Source: JBEBXQ01 sp040391535
Lineage (GTDB): Bacteria > Bacteroidota > Bacteroidia > Cytophagales > Spirosomataceae
Assembly: GCA_040391535.1 (NCBI GenBank)
Contig: JBEBXQ010000071.1
Span: 1 to 25,147 of the forward strand
DNA length: 25,147 nt
Direction of reading: 5' to 3'
A program made the position numbers and the translations under genes. Below the pieces are notes generated by a model. The model had not been told where the DNA came from. It saw only the letters and a program-made list of their open reading frames with translations, and made no database searches. Positions 1-7,909 of this stretch are shown here, piece by piece (within the stretch, counting starts at the first letter, position 1; every line of letters starts with the position of its first letter).

Positions 1-35
1 TTTCATGTGTAAGAAGTATCATATTGCTTTAAATC

Positions 36-64
36 AAAAAACCATTCGCAATGAATGGTTTTTT
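36..64. terminator. Rho-independent bidirectional terminator
   Basis: A perfect 12-bp inverted repeat (AAAAAACCATTC at 36-47 and its complement at 53-64) encloses a 5-base loop. The A tract on one side and T tract on the other let it work on both strands. It lies just past the stop of the minus-strand DUF3817 gene and probably also ends a plus-strand gene lying left of the window. Confidence 0.85.
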
Positions 65-72
65 GAGAGATT

Positions 73-351
73 TTATTTCAGCTGCCTTTCTACGTAAAAG
101 GGAGCGAAGGGGAGCAGCGACGCTATAAAAAATACCGCGACTCTGCTGAATTTCCAGTCGTAACGGAGCCAGCATGCTACCAGTAGTCCGGCATAAGCCA
201 TAAACAAAACCCCATGCACCCAGCCTGTATACTTAACCGCCAGAGGCATGTCAGCCCAGTATTTCAGTGGCATTGCTATGAATAATAAAATGAGGTATGA
301 TAAGCCTTCCAGTATGGCGGTCTTTCTGAAGAGTTTTAACAATTGATCCAT
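73..351 (-). CDS. DUF3817 family small integral membrane protein
   Basis: A 92-residue protein with three hydrophobic segments (about residues 12-28, 42-62 and 69-84). The pattern EGLSYLILL...PLKYW followed by GWVHGVLFMAYAGLL is the hallmark of the DUF3817 family, whose biochemical role is not established. It ends in a short basic tail. The start is an ATG at 351. A Bacteroidota-type -7 element lies 39 bases upstream on the minus strand, in the gap after the ZIP gene, so it may be transcribed independently of that gene. The terminator at 36-64 follows its stop. Family assignment is confident; function is unknown. Confidence 0.85.
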   Translation of the reverse strand: MDQLLKLFRKTAILEGLSYLILLFIAMPLKYWADMPLAVKYTGWVHGVLFMAYAGLLVACWLRYDWKFSRVAVFFIASLLPFAPFYVERQLK

Positions 352-389
352 GAAAATCAGTTATAATAAATAAATCGATTCTGAATGGA

Positions 390-397
390 CAAAGTTA
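390..397 (-). promoter_or_regulatory. Putative -7 promoter element for the DUF3817 gene
   Basis: Read on the minus strand this is TAACTTTG, an exact match to the Bacteroidota -7 consensus TAnnTTTG. The start codon lies about 39 bases downstream. I see no good -33 TTG at the usual spacing, so this rests on the -7 element alone. Confidence 0.4.
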
Positions 398-406
398 GCC
401 ACAAAA

Positions 407-1213
407 TCATAGGAAGAGAAATAAACTGAAAGCCATTACCAGCATCCCGCTTACGATCCCGAAAACGGCAAGGTGGTGTTCGCCGTATTTTTCGGCAGTA
501 GGAAGCAGTTCATCCAGTGAAATAAAAATCATAATACCTGCTACGGCTGCCAGTGTAACGCCATTGAGCGTCGGTGACCAGTAAGGCATCAGGAAAAGAT
601 AGGCAATCAGGGCGCCAAGGGGTTCGGCCAGTCCGGATAAAAAAGAGAACCAGAAAGCCTTTCTCTTGCTGCCTGTGGCATGATAGATCGGTACGGCCAC
701 GGCAATGCCTTCAGGAACGTTATGGATGGCAATTGCTACGGCTATCGGTATGGCAACTTCCAGCTCGCCCAACGCTGCTGTGAAAGTTGCGATCCCTTCC
801 GGGAAATTATGAATAGCAATGGAAACTGCAACCATAATACCTACACGATGCAGAATCTTCTTTTTCTGTGTCATATCTTCAACACCATGAATTTCATGCG
901 GATTGCTGGATTGGGGAATCAACATGTCAATTAATGCAATGAAGCCCATACCACCGAAAAGCGAAAGTATCATATACAGCATGCCCTCTTTTTTTCCCCA
1001 GATGCTTTCCAAAGCGATGATGGATTGGGGTAAAATTTCCATAAAAGAAACATACAGCATTACTCCGGCCGAAAACCCCAGCGATATACAAAGGAATTTG
1101 GTGTTGGTTTTTCGTGCTACTAATGCAATTCCGCTACCTATACCCGTAGATAACCCGGCCAGGATGGTAAGCATAAAAGCAAAGAGTGCATGATTGCCAA
1201 ATAAAGTTTCCAT
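407..1213 (-). CDS. zupT: ZIP family divalent metal transporter (ZupT-like)
   Basis: An inner-membrane transporter of the ZIP family, which imports zinc and, in ZupT, also other divalent metals such as iron and manganese. The two metal-site signatures in the central helices are intact: HNFPEG (about residues 135-140) and HNVPEG (about 164-169). A loop with HEIHG and other charged residues precedes them, and about eight hydrophobic helices are visible. The frame is open upstream to a TTG at 1279 (290 residues), but the ATG at 1213 gives 268 residues and aligns with the start of E. coli ZupT (257 residues), so I prefer it. A DtxR/MntR-like palindrome upstream suggests metal-dependent control. 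Metal specificity cannot be read from sequence. Confidence 0.88.
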   Translation of the reverse strand: METLFGNHALFAFMLTILAGLSTGIGSGIALVARKTNTKFLCISLGFSAGVMLYVSFMEILPQSIIALESIWGKKEGMLYMILSLFGGMGFIALIDMLIPQSSNPHEIHGVEDMTQKKKILHRVGIMVAVSIAIHNFPEGIATFTAALGELEVAIPIAVAIAIHNVPEGIAVAVPIYHATGSKRKAFWFSFLSGLAEPLGALIAYLFLMPYWSPTLNGVTLAAVAGIMIFISLDELLPTAEKYGEHHLAVFGIVSGMLVMAFSLFLFL

Positions 1214-1309
1214 TGCGGAATAAAGCGTTAAAGTATTTATGGTAAGCAAGATGACGTAAAGTAAGTATCTAAAACTCAAAAAAACAATTAGTTTAATATA
1301 AAAATTAAA

Positions 1310-1325
1310 TTTAGTTTAGTCTAAA
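1310..1325. promoter_or_regulatory. Candidate DtxR/MntR-type operator upstream of the ZIP transporter
   Basis: The sequence TTTAGTTTAGTCTAAA has inverted arms TTTAG and CTAAA separated by six bases. The DtxR-family consensus has the same TTAG-N6-CTAA arrangement. It lies about 100 bases upstream of the preferred ZIP start, in an AT-rich stretch with no gene. Regulation by a metal-sensing repressor is inferred; no such regulator is encoded in the window. Confidence 0.45.
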
Positions 1326-1476
1326 AATATGTTAGTTATATCTTGACCCCTGTGAGTATAAAGGCTAGAGTCCAACCTTTGAGCAGGACAGTACAGGAAA
1401 CCACTTCCTGAATTCTGTTGCATTTTTGGAATTCTTTATAAAACATTACTCATATTTAAGTTCAACCTAAGCCCAT

Positions 1477-2544
1477 ATGCAGGTAATAGCCGGTCTACTG
1501 TATCACTTTATAGGAGGGTTTGCCTCCGGTAGTTTTTATATTCCCTTCAAAAGGGTAACTCAGTGGTCCTGGGAAACCTACTGGCTGGTGGGTGGGTTGT
1601 TTTCCTGGCTGATCGCCCCTTTTATTGCAGCCTGGCTTACTGTTCCTGACTTTATGGGGATTATTCTCCAGGCTGATGCCGATACTTTATTCTGGACTTA
1701 TTTTATGGGCGTTTTATGGGGGATCGGCGGATTAACATTCGGGCTTTCCGTACGCTATCTCGGGATGTCGCTGGGTATGTCAATTGTGCTGGGGCTTACT
1801 TCTGTATTTGGGGCGTTGGTGCCGCCGATATACAGGGATCTGTTCACCGATGCTCAAACGGGTACATTGTCTGAAATGCTGGTTTCTTCCGGCGGACAAG
1901 TGGTTTTATTAGGTGTAGGAGTATGTTTGCTGGGTATTTTGACTTGCGGCCGCGCGGGTTCCATGAAAGAAAATGAACTCTCGGATGAAGCTAAAAAAGC
2001 AACGGTACAGGAATTTAACCTCTGGACGGGTATCACTGTTGCCGTTATTTCAGGTATTCTCAGCGCCTGTTTTAATTTTGGTATTGAAGCCGGTAAATCA
2101 ATGGCTTTCGTGGCATTAGAAAACGGCAGTCACCCTTTATTTCAGAATAATGTAATTTTTGTACCTCTGCTTTGGGGTGGTTTAACCACCAATTTTATCT
2201 GGTGTATGATTCTGAATGCCAGGAATAAAACCTTTTCAGATTATGCTGATAAAAAAGCTCCGCTGGGTAATAATTATCTGTTTTCGGCACTTGCCGGTAC
2301 TACCTGGTTTCTCCAGTTTTTCTTCTATGGAATGGGAGAAAGCAAACTCGGGAACGGGGCCAGCTCCTGGATTCTGCATACAGCCAGTATCATTATTTTC
2401 TCGAATCTGTGGGGTTTGTATTTCAAAGAATGGAAAGGGGTAAGCAGAGCAACCTTTCGTACAATTGTATACGGTATTCTGATTGTGATTTTATCAGTAC
2501 TGATCGTAGGGTATGGAAATTACCTGTTAACCGGTGAAGCCTGA
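1477..2544 (+). CDS. RhaT-family L-rhamnose/proton symporter-like permease
   Basis: A 355-residue polytopic membrane protein with about ten hydrophobic helices, close to the 344 residues of E. coli RhaT. The N-terminal GGFASGSFYIPFKRV and WSWETYWLVGG stretches, and the middle GMSLGMSIVLGLTSVFGALVPP, are typical of the RhaT family, which takes up L-rhamnose with protons. No rhamnose isomerase, kinase or aldolase gene is nearby, so the substrate is uncertain and may be another deoxyhexose. Codons are read from an ATG at 1477. The 197-base gap before it showed no exact TAnnTTTG promoter. Its stop is one base from the stop of the convergent membrane protein gene, with no terminator between. Confidence 0.85.
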   Translation: MQVIAGLLYHFIGGFASGSFYIPFKRVTQWSWETYWLVGGLFSWLIAPFIAAWLTVPDFMGIILQADADTLFWTYFMGVLWGIGGLTFGLSVRYLGMSLGMSIVLGLTSVFGALVPPIYRDLFTDAQTGTLSEMLVSSGGQVVLLGVGVCLLGILTCGRAGSMKENELSDEAKKATVQEFNLWTGITVAVISGILSACFNFGIEAGKSMAFVALENGSHPLFQNNVIFVPLLWGGLTTNFIWCMILNARNKTFSDYADKKAPLGNNYLFSALAGTTWFLQFFFYGMGESKLGNGASSWILHTASIIIFSNLWGLYFKEWKGVSRATFRTIVYGILIVILSVLIVGYGNYLLTGEA

Positions 2545-2545
2545 T

Positions 2546-4420
2546 TTACTGAATCTTCAAATCATTAAGGGTAATTTTAATGTTATTCTGAAAGCCTCCT
2601 GAGGCACCCAAAAACTGAAAACGGGTGACTGACGGACTGCCGGACCCTTTGCTTGCGAAGAGTTGGGCTGTGTCGTTTATACCGTTAATTTTTTTTAGCA
2701 GTACACCACCTTTCAACTCTGGCAGGATAGCTTTAATGACCTGACTGCTATTGTCATCATACCATACCCGGGCATATAAAACAGGTGGGCGGACCAGGAT
2801 CCTGCATATTTTACCCCATAAGGAATAGGACACTTCAGCTTTCATCAGCGTTAATGATTTTTTGGGTGTAATCTGATAGATATGCCCCATTTTTATCTCC
2901 TTTTCCAGTGATTTTCCCGGGTTAAGGTCTAATATCGTGTTCCGTTTTCTGAGTACAATTACCGAGTCAGTAGTGGTATGCTGATATTCATAGTTCTGAA
3001 GCATCGCCAGCCATGCCTGACTGTCACTCCACAGCAAGTAGCGATACTGATCCATTGAAGCAGGTGTGTAAAGAATAAATTCCGGGGCGTCTGGGGAAGT
3101 ATACTTTAGATAATTTAAGTGCGTAAGGTATTCAGAATAGGCCTGATAAGACTGAATGGCTGGTCTTGGGGCATAAGTAAGCTCATTGAAATAAGCATAC
3201 GCAATTTCAGAAGGAAAGATGTCGGTGGGTTGATCCCCGATTAATTTTCGGGTTATGGGGTCGAGCCTGACGGATTCTTTGAACGTTTCCTGTTGGCGGT
3301 TTCTCGCATCCGGACTCATTAAAAACAAATCCTGATAGGGTAATGAAAAATTATTATAGGAAAATCCCAGCCCGGTTGAAACGAGAGGGCTGATCAGTAT
3401 CAAAAGAATGAAAATATAATTCAGGCTTTTTTTGAAAGAAGCTTCTTCTGCAAAAATACACGCAGCTCCTATGAATATGGCTCCGTAATAGAAGAAATAA
3501 GTTCCCCGGAAAGGATCATAGCGGGTAAATGCCTGCTTCCAGCCGATGTAGAGTGCCAATAACAGCCATAAGGCCAGAATGAAATTGTTTCTGACTGTAA
3601 TTATTTTAAGGAAGCAGGAAAGAAAAAGCCATGCTAAAGTGCAGATTACAATAGCAGCAATTAAAAAATCAAAATAACTTAAACGACTTGCATTTTCAAT
3701 GTGATCCACGTTAAACATGGCATCGTTATAGTAATTGACAATTTCGATACTGCCTTTGATGTAGCCGGATAAATCAATGGGCAGGAAGGCCGAAACTGCC
3801 ATAATCAACCCTGCAGGGATAAACAATATCAGGATGTTTTTATGGAGTGGCCCTTTTTTCCAGGGAATATGATAAGTGAGAAACAGCTGAAGCGCAACGA
3901 CTGCGATTAAACCTACATTGAGCTTGATGAAAAATAGAATCACCGCTAACAGTCCGGCGATTATACCCGAAAGGATATTTTTATCGAAATGAAAATGAAG
4001 AATCAGGAAAAAGAAAAAGGAAAAGTAGAGGAAATTGATTTCATAGTTTAAGGAAACTAGTAAGATTAAATAGGGGATACTGAGAAAAGTGAGCGGGTCG
4101 CGGATTTTATTCCAGACGATTAATAATATATAAATGCCGCAACTGATTGTCAGAAGATCAGCAATAATGAAGGGGATAATTCCGATAGCGAAATCATACC
4201 GTGTATTCAAAAAACCAAGTGGGCCATACGTAAAAACAAAATCCTTCCCGAAAAGTAATGATTCTTTATAGATCATATTGATACTTATGGCCCAGGAACT
4301 ATCTATCCCCAGCCCCGGAGCTGCAATAAAATTCTTTGGCAAAATCAGCAGACAACACATCACTATAATGGTTATAGCAAATGGTGTTAAATGACGAACG
4401 GACGGTAAGGTGAATTTCAT
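2546..4420 (-). CDS. Polytopic membrane protein, GT-C glycosyltransferase-like, paralogue of the upstream gene
   Basis: A 624-residue protein. It has a hydrophobic N-terminal helix, then a loop with GIDSSW (Asp about 40) and GKDFVFTYGPLGF (about 58-70), then about nine more hydrophobic segments to about residue 355, and a soluble C-terminal region. The soluble part contains DIFPSEIAYAYFN, then PRPAIQSYQAY, and ends in a beta-rich domain. The layout (acidic residue in the first loop, many helices, soluble C-terminal domain) resembles GT-C glycosyltransferases, which use lipid-linked sugar donors; this is inference and no established family name is claimed. The start codon overlaps the stop of the upstream paralogue in an ATGA, so the two are probably translated together. 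Confidence 0.7.
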   Translation of the reverse strand: MKFTLPSVRHLTPFAITIIVMCCLLILPKNFIAAPGLGIDSSWAISINMIYKESLLFGKDFVFTYGPLGFLNTRYDFAIGIIPFIIADLLTISCGIYILLIVWNKIRDPLTFLSIPYLILLVSLNYEINFLYFSFFFFLILHFHFDKNILSGIIAGLLAVILFFIKLNVGLIAVVALQLFLTYHIPWKKGPLHKNILILFIPAGLIMAVSAFLPIDLSGYIKGSIEIVNYYNDAMFNVDHIENASRLSYFDFLIAAIVICTLAWLFLSCFLKIITVRNNFILALWLLLALYIGWKQAFTRYDPFRGTYFFYYGAIFIGAACIFAEEASFKKSLNYIFILLILISPLVSTGLGFSYNNFSLPYQDLFLMSPDARNRQQETFKESVRLDPITRKLIGDQPTDIFPSEIAYAYFNELTYAPRPAIQSYQAYSEYLTHLNYLKYTSPDAPEFILYTPASMDQYRYLLWSDSQAWLAMLQNYEYQHTTTDSVIVLRKRNTILDLNPGKSLEKEIKMGHIYQITPKKSLTLMKAEVSYSLWGKICRILVRPPVLYARVWYDDNSSQVIKAILPELKGGVLLKKINGINDTAQLFASKGSGSPSVTRFQFLGASGGFQNNIKITLNDLKIQ

Positions 4421-6351
4421 AGGAATGAAATATCCTGGGTTATTAATTCTATATCTTTTTTAAAATACTGTTCCTGTATATTAAACTTTATGTGCGTGAT
4501 GGTATGAGGCGATCGGGCAGGGGTGTTGAACAGATCAAGAGCTTGGCCCGAGGTCTGAACCTGCTTCAGTAAAATGCCTTGTTTCAGGGCAGGCTTGTTT
4601 ATTTTGAATTGTTTTTTCCGGCCGTTATCAAAGGTCATTTCTATCCATATTTCAGGAGGCTGAAAGAACCAGCTCAGGAGATACCCCTGTAGAGAATAGT
4701 GTATATTGGCTTTCAGCCAGGCAAGTTTTCCTGACGCAGAAACCCCCTTTTCTTTATTATTTTGTATACTGGTCAGCTTTGGAGTACCCAATTCAATATC
4801 CAGTAAATGCGGCCTTCGTTTAAGAATCAAAAGCGTATCCCTGCTGATCGTAATGGTATCCGGCTGGTAACCTTGTATGATTCCAAGCATGGTCAGGGCA
4901 TCAGATCCGGGGGAAATGCACTGTCTGTCTGAATCGGCGGCAGTGAATATAAGGCAGGCAGGAGCAGACTCTGAAATGTATTTATTGTAATTGAGTGTTG
5001 ACAGATAGGTGTTATATGCCAAAAAAGACTGAGCAACGGGGCGGGGGAGATAATTTAAGTGATTGTAGTAGGCATAGGCAAGATCAGCAGGGTATACATC
5101 CACGGTTTTGTTTTTTAGCTTCTGTACCGTCAAAGAATCTATGGCCATTTGGTCGTGCGCCAGTTTTAACTGATTCTGACGGATCACAGGGCTTTCAAAT
5201 ACAAGTTCCTGATAAGGGAGAGTTACCGGGTTTAAAGAGACACCCAGGGCTGTACTGCCGGCAATTGAAAGACAAAGAAAAGCCATCAGGGTTTTGCTGA
5301 GGTCTTTTGTTATGAATTCGTTATCAGTAAATAGCAGTGTTATTGCGATCACAGCGATTCCATAAAAAAAGAAATAGGGAACACTCCAGGGAGAGAGCTG
5401 GATAAAAGTCTGTTTGTATAACACAAACAAGCTTACCATCATCAGAAACCAGAAAAGGATGTTTAATTTGCTATTCAGTATCCGGAAAATGTTTTTAAGC
5501 GAAAACCAGAAAATAAAACCAACCAGAATGAAAGCAGTAAATACAATGAACGGAATGTATTTCTGATAATCTTCACCATATAGATTTCCGGTCAGTGCAT
5601 CGGGATAGTCAATGAGAAATTGATATCCTCCCAGCAGGTATAACCAAAGATGTGTATGGAGGGGAACAGCCAATACGATTAGCCCGGCAATATGGAAAAG
5701 ACTGAAAATCAAAGATTGCCTGATATTGCGGGTATTTAACCACACATTCCACCAAACTGCGATTTGAAATAAGCAAAATATTAAAAAGCCGGGATGGATC
5801 TGCATATAGAAAACAGTCCAGGATATAATCATGCTGATCAGCCAGGAGAATTTATTTCCGGTCCTGATGGCATGGAACACGAGAAACAGGAAGAAAATAA
5901 AGAAGAGAAATGCAATATCACGGTGGAATGTCATTAATAAAATAACGAAAGGGACGATCAGATAATGAGTGCGTATGGGGTTGATTTTCCATATATGGAG
6001 CATGCAATAGATCAGTACGCCAATTGTAAATATATCCAGAAAAATAAGTGGGAAGTACCCGGTGGAGTATGTATAACGGCTGGTCAGGAAGCCTAACGGG
6101 CCATAATGTGACAAAAAGTCTTTTCCAAATAGTAATGACTGACCAATGGCTTCGTTAATGCCGATGAATCCGGAAGATGCTGAGTCAGTGCCCGGTACAG
6201 CCTGGAATTGTTTAGGTAATACAAACACGCATGAAAAAAGAATAATGCTCCATTGGTATAACCCCAAAGGCCATTCTTTTGCTATTACTTTGCCAGGCAT
6301 CATGAGAGTAAGTTTACAACGTTGAGTAATTTTAGCCGTAATACTGATCAT
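4417..6351 (-). CDS. Polytopic membrane protein, GT-C glycosyltransferase-like, first gene of the paralogous pair
   Basis: A 644-residue protein colinear with the downstream 624-residue paralogue: first-loop GTDSASS (about residues 54-60), LLFGKDFLSHYGPLGF (about 73-88), a run of hydrophobic helices, then a soluble part with DVYPADLAYAYYN, PRPVAQSF and LNYNKY, and a C-terminal beta-rich domain. It differs in the first loop, where DSSW of the partner is replaced by DSASSGF. This suggests the two are not interchangeable. The frame opens at an ATG at 6351; Met17 or Met18 just before the first helix are alternative starts. It diverges from riboflavin synthase across about 80 bases. Membrane location is sure; a sugar-transfer role is only a hypothesis. 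Confidence 0.7.
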   Translation of the reverse strand: MISITAKITQRCKLTLMMPGKVIAKEWPLGLYQWSIILFSCVFVLPKQFQAVPGTDSASSGFIGINEAIGQSLLFGKDFLSHYGPLGFLTSRYTYSTGYFPLIFLDIFTIGVLIYCMLHIWKINPIRTHYLIVPFVILLMTFHRDIAFLFFIFFLFLVFHAIRTGNKFSWLISMIISWTVFYMQIHPGFLIFCLFQIAVWWNVWLNTRNIRQSLIFSLFHIAGLIVLAVPLHTHLWLYLLGGYQFLIDYPDALTGNLYGEDYQKYIPFIVFTAFILVGFIFWFSLKNIFRILNSKLNILFWFLMMVSLFVLYKQTFIQLSPWSVPYFFFYGIAVIAITLLFTDNEFITKDLSKTLMAFLCLSIAGSTALGVSLNPVTLPYQELVFESPVIRQNQLKLAHDQMAIDSLTVQKLKNKTVDVYPADLAYAYYNHLNYLPRPVAQSFLAYNTYLSTLNYNKYISESAPACLIFTAADSDRQCISPGSDALTMLGIIQGYQPDTITISRDTLLILKRRPHLLDIELGTPKLTSIQNNKEKGVSASGKLAWLKANIHYSLQGYLLSWFFQPPEIWIEMTFDNGRKKQFKINKPALKQGILLKQVQTSGQALDLFNTPARSPHTITHIKFNIQEQYFKKDIELITQDISFL

Positions 6352-6398
6352 TAAAGACTTTGCTATGTTTTTTCTAATCAGGATGGTTATTTTTTCTT

Positions 6399-6406
6399 TA
6401 AATTTG
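6399..6406 (+). promoter_or_regulatory. Putative -7 promoter element for ribE
   Basis: TAAATTTG matches the Bacteroidota -7 consensus TAnnTTTG exactly and lies 24 bases before the ribE start codon, implying a very short leader with no room for an FMN riboswitch. The -33 region is only a T-rich run around 6368-6373, so this is moderate support. Confidence 0.5.
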
Positions 6407-6430
6407 CATTATAACAAGTAATTTGACAAT

Positions 6431-7021
6431 ATGTTTACCGGAATTGTTGAAGCAGTCGCAGAAGTTCAAAAAATAACACAAGAGGGTAGTAATAAGGTTT
6501 TTGTGCTAAAAACAGCTTTGGCATCCCAATTTAAGATAGATCAAAGCATCAGCCATGACGGTGTATGCCTGACGGTTACCATGGTGGATAATGATGTGTA
6601 TTCTGTCACAGCGGTAGATGAAACACTTAAAAAGACTACTTTGTGTAGCTGGGTGCCCGGAAAGCTTGTCAATATCGAAAGATGTATGGCTGCTGACGGC
6701 CGTTTCGACGGTCATATTGTACAAGGCCATGTAGACCAGACAGCAGTATGTACAAACATAGAAACACTTGACGGCAGCTGGTTATATGACTTCAGCTATG
6801 ACCCTGCTTTCGGAAATATGACAGTAGAAAAAGGCTCGGTTTGTATCAATGGAGTCAGTCTCACCGTTTTTAATTCGGAAAGCCATTCTTTCAGAGTGAC
6901 GATTATTCCTTATACGTATGCATATACTAACTTTAATCAATTGAAAAACGGAGATACCGTGAACCTTGAGTTTGATATCGTTGGTAAATATATAAAGCGA
7001 ATAATTGAATCAAGGATCTGA
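6431..7021 (+). CDS. ribE: Riboflavin synthase, alpha subunit
   Basis: This cytoplasmic enzyme converts two molecules of 6,7-dimethyl-8-ribityllumazine into riboflavin and a pyrimidinedione, the last step of riboflavin synthesis. The protein starts with the diagnostic MFTGIVE and has the expected internal duplication: the first lumazine-binding domain carries HDGVCLTV (about residues 37-44) and the second follows GHIVQGHVDQ and carries INGVSLTVF. At 196 residues it is at the short end of the usual 190-220. No other riboflavin gene is in the window, so it stands apart from a rib operon. Seventy-one bases separate it from the PASTA gene. Confidence 0.96.
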   Translation: MFTGIVEAVAEVQKITQEGSNKVFVLKTALASQFKIDQSISHDGVCLTVTMVDNDVYSVTAVDETLKKTTLCSWVPGKLVNIERCMAADGRFDGHIVQGHVDQTAVCTNIETLDGSWLYDFSYDPAFGNMTVEKGSVCINGVSLTVFNSESHSFRVTIIPYTYAYTNFNQLKNGDTVNLEFDIVGKYIKRIIESRI

Positions 7022-7027
7022 TAACAA

Positions 7028-7058
7028 TTGGCTACCTGAATTTTTAAACCTATTTTTA
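7028..7058 (+). promoter_or_regulatory. Weak candidate promoter for the PASTA/T9SS gene pair
   Basis: A TTG (7028-7030) is followed after 20 bases by TATTTTTA (7051-7058), seven of eight matches to TAnnTTTG with the final G changed to A. The spacing is right for a Bacteroidota promoter and the PASTA start codon follows 34 bases later. The mismatch keeps confidence low. Confidence 0.35.
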
Positions 7059-7092
7059 CCAGCAGTTTCAGGCAAAACACCTCGCTTATTCC

Positions 7093-7893
7093 ATGATTAA
7101 GATTAGTACGGATTCAAAAAAAGACTTATTGGTACAAATTGGTATTGTATTTTCCCTGGCGGCTGTTTTATTCCTCGGCTTTTTCTTTGTTTATCTGCCC
7201 TTTTCTACCAATCACGGAGAAGCAATTACAGTTCCTGATCTGAAAGAAATGAAAGTAGCGCAGCTGGAAACTTATCTGGACAACAGAGATCTCAGGTTTG
7301 AAATCAGTGATTGTACTTTTGTGGCTAACAGGCCTCCGCTTACCGTTATCACACAATACCCTCAGCCTGGAGCGAAAGTGAAAGAAGGACGGAAAATTTA
7401 TGTTACCGTTACCACGGCAACGGTTCCGTTTGTGAAAATGCCTAAGCTGACAGACATGACACTGAGAAGCGCTAAAATGCTGTTAAAAAGTGCCGGACTG
7501 GTGGAGGGTGAATTGAAATATGTACCGGACCTTGCGCAAAATGCTGTTTTGAAACAATTTTATAACGGGAAGGAAATCCTGCCTAATCAACAGGTACCTA
7601 AAGGGTCACGGATTGATCTGGAAGTGGGGAATGGCCTTGGTAATACCTTATTCTCTGTTCCTGATATCGTAGGAATGCCTTTCGATGAAGCTGAATTCCA
7701 GATTCTGGGAGCAGGATTGAAAGTCGGACAGAAATTTACCGTTAAGAAAGATGAAGAATACGGCTCGGGAGTCGTAGTGAGACAAAACCCTTCAGCAGGA
7801 AACCAGATCCGGATCGGTGATGTCATCGATGTATGGGTTACACCTGCCGATGAAACCTCTGTTAATAACGCTGATGAACAACCTTTGCCCTGA
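7093..7893 (+). CDS. Membrane-anchored protein with three PASTA domains
   Basis: A 266-residue protein with a short cytoplasmic N terminus, one transmembrane helix (about residues 15-35) and an outer part made of three PASTA repeats at about 45-108, 112-182 and 186-255. Each begins with a pattern such as VPDLKEMKVAQLE, MPKLTDMTLRSAK or VPDIVGMPFDEAE and ends with a strand before the next. PASTA domains bind peptidoglycan or muropeptides in Ser/Thr kinases and penicillin-binding proteins of Gram-positives. Here there is no kinase or transpeptidase domain, so it is probably a cell-wall-associated sensor or scaffold in the periplasm. The T9SS protein follows after 16 bases, suggesting co-transcription. 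Confidence 0.88.
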   Translation: MIKISTDSKKDLLVQIGIVFSLAAVLFLGFFFVYLPFSTNHGEAITVPDLKEMKVAQLETYLDNRDLRFEISDCTFVANRPPLTVITQYPQPGAKVKEGRKIYVTVTTATVPFVKMPKLTDMTLRSAKMLLKSAGLVEGELKYVPDLAQNAVLKQFYNGKEILPNQQVPKGSRIDLEVGNGLGNTLFSVPDIVGMPFDEAEFQILGAGLKVGQKFTVKKDEEYGSGVVVRQNPSAGNQIRIGDVIDVWVTPADETSVNNADEQPLP

Positions 7894-7909
7894 TAAGATA
7901 TTTTTCCTG

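Noticed and set aside
1394..1410. Terminator or operator hairpin CAGGAA-ACCAC-TTCCTG before the RhaT-like gene
   Set aside because: A six-base stem with no T tract, lying far from any stop codon; too weak to call.
1477..2544. Part of a rhamnose utilisation operon
   Set aside because: No rhamnose isomerase, kinase, aldolase or regulator lies nearby, so the permease cannot be tied to rhamnose by context.
6352..6430. FMN riboswitch before riboflavin synthase
   Set aside because: Only about 80 bases separate the divergent genes, the likely leader is under 25 bases, and no RFN-like conserved helices are seen.
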